From IMG/VR virus record IMGVR_UViG_3300048028_000022, positions 1 to 25,423 of that record: DNA of 25,423 nucleotides; one strand, written 5' to 3'. Below the pieces are notes generated by a model, which was not told where the DNA came from, ran no database searches, and saw nothing but the letters and a program-made list of their open reading frames with translations. Origin of the DNA: a virus. This document shows positions 18,001-24,329 of the stretch, piece by piece. The translations under genes and the position numbers were made by a program. How positions within the stretch are numbered: the stretch's first letter is position 1; each line of letters starts with the position of its first letter.

Positions 18001-19708
18001 AAGTTGTACCTATGCCAAGCGATTCAGCACTTGCATCCCAGAAAAGTTTTGCAGTTGTGCCTGTGTCTTCATAGAAAGAGATGTCTCCGTTGTCTTGAAA
18101 TCTTGCTCTTTGTTTTTCAGTTCCGCTAGAAGATGTTTTTATTATTAAGTCTGAGTCAGCACTACCTGAGCTTCCTGCTGTTAATATAGCACCAGTACCA
18201 TCAACTCCTAATCCTGCATATATAGTACCCGCACCAAACACTTGCATTATGTTATCTGAAGAAGAACCTGATGTAACAGTCAACCCATCACTTGTAACTG
18301 TTCCTGTTACTTCTATGCCTGAACTGGTTGTGGCTAGTTTAGCTGCATTATCATAGTAAAGACTTACAGCTCCATCTGTATTAGCTACAATTTTGTTTTC
18401 TGTTCCTGCTCCGTTTTGAATTTTAAAATTAGACGCAAGAATATTTAAATTGCCAGTCCCAACCTCGTGGATATATGATTGATTGTTTGCAGAATGATAA
18501 ATTTTTAAATCGTTTCCAGCACCAAATAACGCTTTGTCATCATCGCCAAAATTTATATCCGCTGAAGTTGTTAAGCCATCTGTTGTTATTACACCTGTTA
18601 CATCTATACCTGTTGAGGTTGTAGCTAGTTTTTCTGAAGCATTATAATAAAAAGAAACTTCTGCATTTGCTGTTGATGTAATTATATTTTCATTAGTACC
18701 ATAATTTCTAACTTGCAAATCACCAACTAAAATTCTTAAATTACCTGAACCGCTATCTTGTATATAACTATTACTACCATCATGATAAATCTGTAAGTCT
18801 TGAGAAGTTCCAAACTGTGCTTTTACATTGTCACTATACGTTACGTTACCTGTCATAGTTCCACCGGCTAGTGGAAGCTTAGTAGCTAATGCAGTTGTTA
18901 AAGTTGTATTATAGTTTGCATCATCGTTAATAGCTGCTGCAAGTTCGTTAAGTGTGTCAAGTGTTCCCGGAGCAGCACCTATTAGGTCTGTAATTTCTGT
19001 CTGTACGTAAGCTGTAGTCGCTACCTGCGTAGTATTAGTGTTAGCTGATGCAGTAGGAGCTGTTGGTATTCCTGTTAAGCTAGGAGAGCTTAGAGGAGCT
19101 TTAGTGTTTAATTGTGTTTGTATGCTTGATGTAACACCGTCAACGTAGTTTAATTCTGTAGTAGTTAGTGTAGCCCCGTCAAGTATTTCTAACTCTGTTT
19201 CGTTAATAGATGCATTACCAATTACAAAGCTTGTACCTGTAATAGTTGTACCTGTAATAGCTCCTGCAGAACTACCACCGATTGTAACACCGTCTATTGT
19301 ACCACCGTTAATATCTGCAGTATCAGCTACAAGACTATCAATGTTTGCAGTACCATTTATGTAAAGGTCTTTAAACTGTAAAGAACTTGTACCTAAGTCT
19401 ATGTCGTTATCTGTAACAGGTACTATAGCTCCATCAGCTATGTAAAATTGTTGTGTTGAAGTTCCTGATACATCTATCCAGAATTCTATGTGGTCATTAG
19501 TTGTATCTACTAAAATTTTGTTAAGTGGAGTTACTACACCTGCATCACCAATTAATCCTATAACTGGTCCTTCGCCTATAGTACCATCATGTTTATGACC
19601 TGTAGCATTATCAAAAGCATCTACTAATTTATTGTATTCGTTATTGAATAGTGAAGCAGTTATTAAATCTCCGTCTACGAATGTACTTTGTCTAACATAA
19701 CTTGCCAT
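12071..19708 (-). CDS. giant tail fibre/spike protein with C-terminal S74 intramolecular chaperone
   Basis: 2545 residues, very long for a podovirus fibre. The N-terminal region has GHKHDGTIGEGPVI (about 37-50), then DLIGAAPGTLDTLNELAAAI (about 237-256), both familiar from phage fibres. The body contains 14 copies of a (V/L/I)G(I/L)GTxxPxxxL(E/H/D) motif, three copies of an IYHDGSNSYI-type module, and three larger modules starting SGNLLVGTT (about residues 800, 1423 and 1890), ending in FKDLxLSGxA. The last 109 residues are a peptidase S74 domain: Ser2438 and Lys2443 in TSDRNDK form the expected Ser-x4-Lys dyad, with HFGIIAQDLQDAF and a VRYSELLAFIIAAI end. In this family the chaperone helps trimer folding and cuts itself off before the Ser. 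The protein should bind the host surface. It follows the nozzle-like gene by three bases. Confidence 0.9.
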   Translation of the reverse strand: MASYVRQSTFVDGDLITASLFNNEYNKLVDAFDNATGHKHDGTIGEGPVIGLIGDAGVVTPLNKILVDTTNDHIEFWIDVSGTSTQQFYIADGAIVPVTDNDIDLGTSSLQFKDLYINGTANIDSLVADTADINGGTIDGVTIGGSSAGAITGTTITGTSFVIGNASINETELEILDGATLTTTELNYVDGVTSSIQTQLNTKAPLSSPSLTGIPTAPTASANTNTTQVATTAYVQTEITDLIGAAPGTLDTLNELAAAINDDANYNTTLTTALATKLPLAGGTMTGNVTYSDNVKAQFGTSQDLQIYHDGSNSYIQDSGSGNLRILVGDLQVRNYGTNENIITSTANAEVSFYYNASEKLATTSTGIDVTGVITTDGLTTSADINFGDDDKALFGAGNDLKIYHSANNQSYIHEVGTGNLNILASNFKIQNGAGTENKIVANTDGAVSLYYDNAAKLATTSSGIEVTGTVTSDGLTVTSGSSSDNIMQVFGAGTIYAGLGVDGTGAILTAGSSGSADSDLIIKTSSSGTEKQRARFQDNGDISFYEDTGTTAKLFWDASAESLGIGTTSPSAKLHIDTGGDEGIRMQRTGTNANFAAIEFRNSDDTATNSKIGWNSNELRLEATSTYRVVTNNSDALLIDSSGNVGIGTTSPDALLEINKGSEGEYLRVGGDNASNARSLRFTSSTASGSSVGALHTIKANSVGGEIAFANGNGNIMYLNVDRKVGIGTDSPGEKLTVGGNTLTYGSTGNVGAGASYFLGNSQNSRDIALTRVGSATLAIGYYSSGWQESARFDSSGNLLVGTTSTVVGSATSGKGFRVDGANGIVQAAASGVVSAIFNRTSSDGDIVSLRKNGTQVGSIGTVAGRFYIGNDDTFITFKGSTDTIYPATATGGPRDNAIGLGDSGTRFKDLYLSGVANFGSLSDGTITITGFADEDNMSSNSATLVPTQQSVKAYVDSQVSSAGGNGISFEDNEKAQFGASNDLQIYHDGSNSYIKENGTGNLYLAGTSLVVSNSVGANYLVAYDGGSVNLYHNANQKLATTSTGIDVTGTVTADGLTVDGVGVFDAGTFASTDILTLRNGTNTNGEYIGLNFNNDVRSRTCYIRANHDSTTSQSLSFGTDSSGTATQRLKIDGNGDISFYDDTGSTQGLFWDASAERLGLGTTSPSTALHVVGTITADTHFTSSDTNTTLSTSGSGGTVRLRPNGLSSTTGQVTVVSSGNVGIGTDSPSTKLHLSGADNEAVVRLENSSTGLTEGDVIGSLEFYKSDASGAGVGVSGSLKAVSGNDTGAETDLIFGTSSTARGNNAEIMRLTGDGKVGIGTQNPNTILEIASGNSGGDAALDSPTFRINNTTESADWDVGDVVGTIQYYTSDASGNAPYVASFIKSVNETGNGTLPDGALTFGTATYNASGGATERMRIDSSGNLLVGTTDTTVFNNTTGSGVVLNSNGQLQVAGTSTPLYLNRQSTDGTIANFSKSGTTVGSIGIQSSGFYIDGESAHTGLRFTSAGITPRLNGAESDNTVNLGESGIRFKDLHLSGTANVGGVTSSGNIFMSTNGSILRNSGGALQLQSDASQVILRSNNTTALTLDTSQNAIFAGNIGIGTTTPAQKLHIVSTDGSNIILNSNTAAENNGIFMTEAPAASPYTNGAYVAYDGASNAFKIKTGTTTLSTRLTILRDNGNVGIGTDSPSTKLEVNGDIGIGRSAGAYTFREVVGGGLRAGIHSNSSNELLFKYGANTEGMRIDSSGRVGIGTSSPTYSLDVSSSSVLTGRIQSSSGETILELDNTNTNGRRFMIISGGNSGSLAGGKFGVYDATAGATRLAIDSSGNVGIGTTSPAAKLDLDNGSSDCSIRFGSDTGDWAFTNIRSSHALTLSDSDGTGEVLRVDTSGNLLVGTTDTSLWNNGAGGNTGTVIESDGTIQLAKSNNATAYFNRLDSDGDIVSFRKNGSSVGSIGTSATDLFIGTGVAGLRFREAGSQLMPWNTTTNAVNDSAIDIGKSDAKFKDLHLSGTAYTNGVTTTGNLIVGTEDNNSAVLEIKGGATGSSEGGEIRLDTAADHDGTYDFYRIDVHQDDFRIGRAGTTDITLNSLGRVGIGTSSPASLLSVSDGGNTGVEIIPQHAHNRNILFSYDRTGGGYKSLDIDALDVHFNMGGTEGMRIDSSGNVGIGTSSPDAKLEVSGGVLKVTNSGNANIFINANAVGSDASIFFEEDDNVKAKIQHDASNDSMLFTDGAYADTMTLKGAKVGIGTTSPSAKLEVNGYGKFTNSDNSPRLHLTGGRDYFLTATSSGLFGLYDNTASSYRLAVDTSGNIGIGTTAPETPLHVSTAKSSVTDSVLTLQDTTETFGKMIEFVGAGSTDCRGIIGFQEPEDNAPELYIANGGVESSGNGVGLAFWSYITVNRIIPCDNLGALRDNAIDLGSSNARFDDIYATNGTIQTSDRNDKQDIEEITDAETRVAVACKGLIRKFRWKSAVAEKDDNSDSDETARIHFGIIAQDLQDAFTAEGLDAGDYAMFTSQTWEDSDGVEQTRLGVRYSELLAFIIAAI

Positions 19709-19711
19709 GTA

Positions 19712-21310
19712 TTATCTCCTGCCTGAAGGTATAAAGTCTATATAAAAACCATTTACTATATATGGTGCTACTTTATTGTTTGTTGAAATTCTAAAAGAGT
19801 TACTGTGTCCACTTCCCTGTAATGCTACTCTAACCAATGGTTGCTCTCCTGCTCCAAAGACTGAAGAACCAAAGGTAGCTCCACCGAATAAAGAAGGAGC
19901 ATCTACATTAAATGTATAGTCTTCTGGTTGTGGTAAATCTGTACTATCATAATCATATCTAATTCTTAATGTAGGAGTTACATCCCCTTCTGGAGCTATT
20001 GACATTTTAATATAGTGCAAAGTTTTTAAAGTTCCTAAGTCTCCATAGTCATAGTCTGGAGTTTGATAAATTGCTTCTATATTATTAGTGTCAAAGTCAT
20101 TACCTGTATCATGAGTATATACATAACCATTACTATCTCCATGGTAATAAACTTCTACTCCATCTTGATTAAAGTTAGAGTTTACTGTTGTAACTTCTAA
20201 TCCTTTTGTTTCTGACCACTCAAATCCGTTTGGTCTAAGTGTTCCTATGATTCCTTTTTGTGAAGCATTAGGCTGACCTGTATTAGTATAGAATAATCTG
20301 TACTGTGACTTTTCCCTAATAACTAAACTATTAATTGTAAAGTTATCAATGTTTCTTGCTAAACTAACTATTACAGGCTGTATAGCTTTTGAAACTGTTC
20401 CTAACTCTACGTCACCAATTCTTGCTGTACCAGCTACTGTTCTTATTCCATCCGGTGCTAAGAACATTAAGTCACCACCAATCTCTTGAATACTGTAACC
20501 ACTTAAACAACCTACGTTTTCTGCGACAGGCACGATTGCTATGTTATTAGAATCATTTATATTTATAAGTTTATGAATACTATTCTCACAGAATATAAAT
20601 AAGTCTTCACGGAAACCTTTAATACCTACTATTTGGTCAGATATTGTTATTGCATTTGTACTTGGAAAAGATGAAAAAGTATTTTTAGAACTATAGTATA
20701 AAGTATTTAAGTTATCTTCAACTCCTGCTGCTATCAAATGATGGTCATGAACTGTTACATATTTAACAGCTTTAGTACTTGCTACCGCTAATTCACTAGT
20801 AAAAAAAGTTCTAGTGTTTAAATTACCAGTACCTTCCATTCTAAAACTAAAAACAACATTAGCTCCATCAGCTATGTTTAACTCACCATAATCAAATGTA
20901 GCACCTTCAAACAATGCAAAAGAACACTGTCCTTGATTAGTTCTAGCTGTTACAGCTTTACCTGTAAAGGTTGTGTGGTTGTCTCCAGAGCTGTGAGATA
21001 GTTTATTTATCTGTAACCAGTTAGCTCCATCGTTACTAAAGTATATGTCATCACTTACACAAACAACTACACCATCTGCATAAGGAAAAACTCCTAAGAT
21101 ATTTTCAGTTGTCCCTGAAGGTTGTGAAGCTGTGACACCATCAATTTTATATTTTGTATAACCGTTGATACGTCTGTAGCCACCTTCTGTAGCTACTTCA
21201 AAGTTTTGTAATGTCTTTGCTAATCCCGGAGTTTTAAGTAAGTCAATAGAGTTTACTGACTTTACCAAACCTCCGTTACAGGCAACGGTATAAGGTTGTG
21301 AACTTGGCAT
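19712..21310 (-). CDS. tail tube B / nozzle-like tail protein
   Basis: 532 residues, mostly beta-strand in character. The start, NGGLVKSVNSIDLLKTPGLA then NFEVATEGGYRRINGYTKY (about 37-55), matches the N-terminus of podovirus tail tube B or DNA-stabilisation-type proteins, where a loop describes the packaged-genome exit channel. Repeated short strands with Gly and Asp (for example FCENSIHKLININD and LAPDGIRTVAGTARIGDVEL) suggest a beta-propeller-like body, as in the T7 gp12 nozzle. The gene lies between the adaptor-like protein and the fibre, the usual podovirus order, and starts three bases after the adaptor stop. The exact family (gp12-like or gp10/stabilisation-like) cannot be settled by eye, but a tail-completion role is well supported by context. 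Confidence 0.72.
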   Translation of the reverse strand: MPSSQPYTVACNGGLVKSVNSIDLLKTPGLAKTLQNFEVATEGGYRRINGYTKYKIDGVTASQPSGTTENILGVFPYADGVVVCVSDDIYFSNDGANWLQINKLSHSSGDNHTTFTGKAVTARTNQGQCSFALFEGATFDYGELNIADGANVVFSFRMEGTGNLNTRTFFTSELAVASTKAVKYVTVHDHHLIAAGVEDNLNTLYYSSKNTFSSFPSTNAITISDQIVGIKGFREDLFIFCENSIHKLININDSNNIAIVPVAENVGCLSGYSIQEIGGDLMFLAPDGIRTVAGTARIGDVELGTVSKAIQPVIVSLARNIDNFTINSLVIREKSQYRLFYTNTGQPNASQKGIIGTLRPNGFEWSETKGLEVTTVNSNFNQDGVEVYYHGDSNGYVYTHDTGNDFDTNNIEAIYQTPDYDYGDLGTLKTLHYIKMSIAPEGDVTPTLRIRYDYDSTDLPQPEDYTFNVDAPSLFGGATFGSSVFGAGEQPLVRVALQGSGHSNSFRISTNNKVAPYIVNGFYIDFIPSGRR

Positions 21311-21313
21311 ATT

Positions 21314-22081
21314 TTAAAAGTAGGTTCTGTCGTCTGTCATATAATTAGGAGCTGGATTCATGAGGTTAGACTTCATGTATTTCATTCCTTTTTTAAAGTC
21401 TTCTAAAGCAAATGCTGCTTGTTGTGGACTTTCTTTAAACTGCCATACATAGTATCTTGCTTTAGCAGTTATAATGTTAGCATATTGGTCTGGTAATGCT
21501 ATTGTGTCACCATGTGCTACAAGCTCTACAGGCTTTGTAAAAGCATAAAAGTGTACGTTATAAACTTTGTCAGGTATTGGACTTAATCCAAACTTCCTGT
21601 TGTCTGGAGATTTAATTACGAATTTAGGCTCTCCGTATGCCTGTGTATTTGCATCGTCTGCATTTTCACTATCTCTATAATATCTTTTCCAGTCTGCATG
21701 TGAAATAAATTTTAAACCTTTAGAGACGTGAGGAGCTATTTCTCCACTTACGTTAATTGTTGTAGCGTAGAAATCATCCCAGTCTACAGAAGCATAGTCT
21801 GTAGTAATACTAGAACTATCAGCTTTTAGTAAGTACCATCGTTGTCCTGCTACACTAGGGACTGTTACGTTACCATAAAAAGGGTCAGTAGTTCCACTGA
21901 CTCCTGCTGAGAAAAAAGGTAGTTGTGGTTCTTCATTGGCTATATCAAACAAAGATTTATTAATTGAATCTTTTACAAACTTTTGAATACCTGCGGCAGC
22001 TCCAAAATTTGAAGACGTTAATGGAACTTCATTGAGTTCTCTTAGTACTTCGTTAGTTATGTCAAGATATGTTGTAGCCAT
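21314..22081 (-). CDS. tail tube A / head-tail adaptor-like protein
   Basis: 255 residues. The N-terminus, YLDITNEVLRELNEVPLTSS then a helix AAGIQKFVKDSINKSLFDIA (about 29-48), is the helical-bundle start of podovirus adaptor proteins (T7 gp11 / P22 gp4 type), which join the portal to the tail nozzle. The middle is beta-rich (YYRDSENADDANTQAYGEPK, FGLSPIPDKVYNVHFYAFTK) and the C-terminus is helical (FALEDFKKGMKYMKSNLMNP). Length and order, after the capsid gene and before the nozzle-like gene, fit this family. Its start overlaps the stop of the 57-residue basic protein (TAATG). Confidence in the role is good, with the subfamily open. Confidence 0.72.
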   Translation of the reverse strand: MATTYLDITNEVLRELNEVPLTSSNFGAAAGIQKFVKDSINKSLFDIANEEPQLPFFSAGVSGTTDPFYGNVTVPSVAGQRWYLLKADSSSITTDYASVDWDDFYATTINVSGEIAPHVSKGLKFISHADWKRYYRDSENADDANTQAYGEPKFVIKSPDNRKFGLSPIPDKVYNVHFYAFTKPVELVAHGDTIALPDQYANIITAKARYYVWQFKESPQQAAFALEDFKKGMKYMKSNLMNPAPNYMTDDRTYF

Positions 22082-22254
22082 TATTTAGTACCTTTAGCTT
22101 TTAACTTTGCTTTTTTACTTAAATCTTTAAAATGAAAAAGTTTTACACTGGTCTTACCGTGTGTCTTGCCAGAATGTAAATCTCCGTTAGGCATTTTATG
22201 AGAACCGCCTTTATGTAGTGTACCGTCTCTTTTATAGTGTTTTACGCCTTTCAT
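22081..22254 (-). CDS. 57-residue basic protein after the capsid gene
   Basis: A short complete ORF that fills the gap between the terminator and the adaptor-like gene and overlaps that gene's start as TAATG. The product starts MKGVKHYKRDGTLHKGGSHK and continues with MPNGDLHSGKTHGKTSVKLF; it is rich in Lys, His and Gly and has almost no acidic residues. The HKGGSHKMPNGDLHSGKTH stretch has histidines spaced as in a small metal-binding or nucleic-acid-binding protein, but no known motif is complete. Small basic proteins at this site recur in marine podoviruses as far as I recall. It may be a virion DNA-binding or head-decoration protein; that is a guess. AAGG lies a few bases before the ATG. 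Confidence 0.72.
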   Translation of the reverse strand: MKGVKHYKRDGTLHKGGSHKMPNGDLHSGKTHGKTSVKLFHFKDLSKKAKLKAKGTK

Positions 22255-22265
22255 TTTATTACCTT

Positions 22266-22296
22266 AAAAATAGTGGAGGAATCCGAAGACTCCTCC
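22266..22296 (-). terminator. rho-independent terminator after the capsid gene
   Basis: In the minus-strand RNA, GGAGGAGUC-UUCG-GAUUCCUCC forms a 9-bp stem (one G-U pair) closed by a C(UUCG)G tetraloop, one of the most stable RNA loops. It is followed by ACUAUUUUU. It begins 12 bases after the capsid stop codon. Capsid mRNA would end here in part, with read-through feeding the tail genes. Confidence 0.85.
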
Positions 22297-22308
22297 GAGT
22301 TTTGACAA

Positions 22309-23286
22309 TTAGTCAATGTGATAGAAAGCTGATACCAAAGCTTCATCTCTAAGAACTTTACATCCATAGACATGTAAGCCTCTAACAATATCACCAAACG
22401 ATGTTGGGTCTCTCAACACTTCTGTTGAAAGGATAGTGTTAGCAGTAGCAGTAGAACTCATATGACCAGCCAAACATTTACCTGTAACATTAGATGGAGT
22501 TACAATGTTGTTTGATTTGTACATATCAAATCCTCTTAGTTTTCCACTTGAAACTAAACCATTTCTGATTGAACCTTGACCAGCGTTAAAGTCAACAGAA
22601 AGAAGTTTAGACCCAGACTGTCCTAATTGCTCATAGAAGTCAGGACCAGCAACGAACCATCTACCTTCTTCAGGTACATTTTGTTCATCTAATAGTCTTG
22701 CCATTCTAGCCATTAAGTCTAGAGGGTCTGTTTCACCAGTTTGACCTAAGTCTACACCACCTGTTCCATCAAATACTCCAGCACCTAATTTGTCAGTAGC
22801 GTTCGTACCTAAAATGTGATTAGGTGTAGCTGCGGAACAACCAGTAAACATTTTTTCTATAACAGCAGCATCGTATGCATCTTTAAGAGCATATGCAGCC
22901 GAGCTAGAAGCAATTTCTTTGAAGTTCACATGTGACATGTTGCTTTCGATATCATCTACGATGAATTTAAAAGCTTTAGCACTGTCAACAACCAAAGATA
23001 TTTCTTGGTCGGTTAGTAGGGTCGCACTTGTATCTGCATTTCTTGTGTAATCAGACACAGAAATTACAGGTTCTTTTATTATTTTTACAGAGTCTCCGTA
23101 AGCAGATATTTCACCAGCATAGTCGGTGTTAGTAATAGCTTCTACCACTGAGGCTTTTCTAAAGAAGTTTAAAACCTTTTTAGAGTAAACCGATGGTAAA
23201 AAGAAACTATTAGTCTGTCCGGCTGTACCTGCGTCAAAGTTACTCGTTGCTGACCCGTCAGAGCCAGTTTGAAAAAATTGAGCCAT
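22309..23286 (-). CDS. major capsid protein (HK97-fold type)
   Basis: 325 residues, typical size for a podovirus capsid protein. Diagnostic-looking parts are NSFFLPSVYSKKVLNFFRKA (about 26-45), the AYGDSVKIIKEPVISVSDYT stretch (about 62-81), DIESNMSHVNFKEIASSSAA (E-loop/spine helix region, about 112-131), the spine helix with YALKDAYDAAVIEKM, and RWFVAGPDFYEQLGQSG (about 208-224) with a C-terminal P-domain strand set ending EALVSAFYHID. These match the T7/P22-type HK97-fold capsid layout. It follows the scaffold-like gene, has AAAGGA eight bases before the ATG, and is followed at once by a strong terminator, as expected for the most abundant virion protein. Confidence 0.88.
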   Translation of the reverse strand: MAQFFQTGSDGSATSNFDAGTAGQTNSFFLPSVYSKKVLNFFRKASVVEAITNTDYAGEISAYGDSVKIIKEPVISVSDYTRNADTSATLLTDQEISLVVDSAKAFKFIVDDIESNMSHVNFKEIASSSAAYALKDAYDAAVIEKMFTGCSAATPNHILGTNATDKLGAGVFDGTGGVDLGQTGETDPLDLMARMARLLDEQNVPEEGRWFVAGPDFYEQLGQSGSKLLSVDFNAGQGSIRNGLVSSGKLRGFDMYKSNNIVTPSNVTGKCLAGHMSSTATANTILSTEVLRDPTSFGDIVRGLHVYGCKVLRDEALVSAFYHID

Positions 23287-23313
23287 TTTATTTTCCTTTT
23301 AGTTAATTATAGT

Positions 23314-24195
23314 TTATTTTATGATTCTGCCTTCTTGCATTGCATCTGATATTTCTTTTTCAAATCTATCAAATTCAGCAACACTCATTGCAGCAATCTC
23401 TTTTTCTGACCATACTTTCTGTTGCGTAGGTTCTATACTTTTTGTTTTAGTAGAAACCATATCAGCAGCAGATTTTCTAGTCGGTTTAGAAGATGACTTA
23501 GCCTTTGGAGCATCAATACCAAAATCTTTTTTAAACAAATCTAAAGCACGGGAAGCTAGGTCAGCATCGTCAGCGTTTTTGTATATCCAATCTTGAATAG
23601 ACTTTGGCTGCTCTTTTGCCCAACCATGAAAGTCATCACTGTTTTTAATATCTTCAAAATCAGGATGTCTTTCCATTAACCTTTTTTCTGCACTCTGTCG
23701 TACTAATTGATTCTCACGTTCTTGGAGTTTACTAAGGCGTTCTTCTAGAACTTTTGCTTTAGTCTCCGATTGCATATGAGCAACAGTTTCTACAACTTCG
23801 TAAACATCAGGATAGTTATTTTTAAACTCTTCAAGTTCTTCTTCAGATTTAGGAGCTTTGTATTCGGTTCTATTGCTAGTAGCCTCTTCAATTAACTCTT
23901 GTTCTCTGCTTTTAAACTCGTTAAGTTTACTATCATAATGTTTTTTCAAATCATCGTATCTTTTTTTATAGTCTGGTTTTTTATAAGGAGTATCCTTTTT
24001 AGTTTCCAGTTCTTGAGCATTAACACTTCCTTCAGCTTCCACTTCAGTTATGTCGTTGCTGTTAAAGAGCTTATTCTGTGGCTCTTCAAAATACATATTT
24101 TCTGATGAGATAAAAGGTTTATCTTCTCCACCATGCCAATCTTTCTTTGCGTTATAAGGGTTTGGCGTTTCCTCTTTTTGGACTGTATTAGTCAT
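23314..24195 (-). CDS. scaffold-like capsid assembly protein
   Basis: 293 residues, highly charged (Glu/Lys/Asp/Ser) with no hydrophobic core, no Cys and a long central helix (about 75-180: KKRYDDLKKHYDSKLNEFKS, then LEERLSKLQERENQLVRQSA), predicted coiled coil. The C-terminus has a basic Ser/Lys stretch (KAKSSSKPTRKSAADMVSTK, about 229-248) and a short helical end. Position just before the capsid gene, length and composition match podovirus scaffolding proteins, which bind capsid subunits through a charged C-terminal helix and leave before DNA packaging. The Shine-Dalgarno AGGAG is eight bases before the ATG. Confidence 0.78.
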   Translation of the reverse strand: MTNTVQKEETPNPYNAKKDWHGGEDKPFISSENMYFEEPQNKLFNSNDITEVEAEGSVNAQELETKKDTPYKKPDYKKRYDDLKKHYDSKLNEFKSREQELIEEATSNRTEYKAPKSEEELEEFKNNYPDVYEVVETVAHMQSETKAKVLEERLSKLQERENQLVRQSAEKRLMERHPDFEDIKNSDDFHGWAKEQPKSIQDWIYKNADDADLASRALDLFKKDFGIDAPKAKSSSKPTRKSAADMVSTKTKSIEPTQQKVWSEKEIAAMSVAEFDRFEKEISDAMQEGRIIK

Positions 24196-24206
24196 TTTCT
24201 TTTCTC

Positions 24207-24329
24207 CTACTCAGGGCTTGTTTCACAAGGTAGCTCTATGTCGACTAGAGGGCTTGTTTGTAAAGGTAGCCTTTCGGTTATTAAAATGATAAAGGGCTGA
24301 GTAATTAATTCAGGTAGCTTTATCGTTAT
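24207..24329 (-). repeat. three related hairpin repeats between the 323-residue gene and the scaffold gene
   Basis: The 134-base gap 24196-24329 contains three imperfect direct copies, plus-strand 24213-24237, 24249-24273 and 24293-24321, each of the form AGGGCT-stem-loop-GGTAGC(T/C). In minus-strand RNA each reads CUAC - inner stem - CC, with inner stems CUUGU/ACAAG, CUU/AAG and CUGA/UCAG, so the pairing is kept while the bases change. The copy at 24288-24324 also has a perfect outer stem, GATAAAG/CTTTATC. No gene with a normal start codon fits the gap. Likely an mRNA structure acting on scaffold/capsid expression or RNA processing; a recognised family name is not known to me. Confidence 0.6.

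Noticed and set aside
23306-23334. TATAAT sequence in the gap before the capsid gene as a promoter
   Set aside because: The -10 match is perfect on the minus strand, but the hexamer 17 bases upstream (GAAGGC) is far from TTGACA, and such matches are common in AT-rich gaps. It was not called.
24213-24321. CRISPR-like array for the three repeats
   Set aside because: There are only three diverged units, the repeats contain their own variable stems, spacers are short and unequal, and no cas gene is present.
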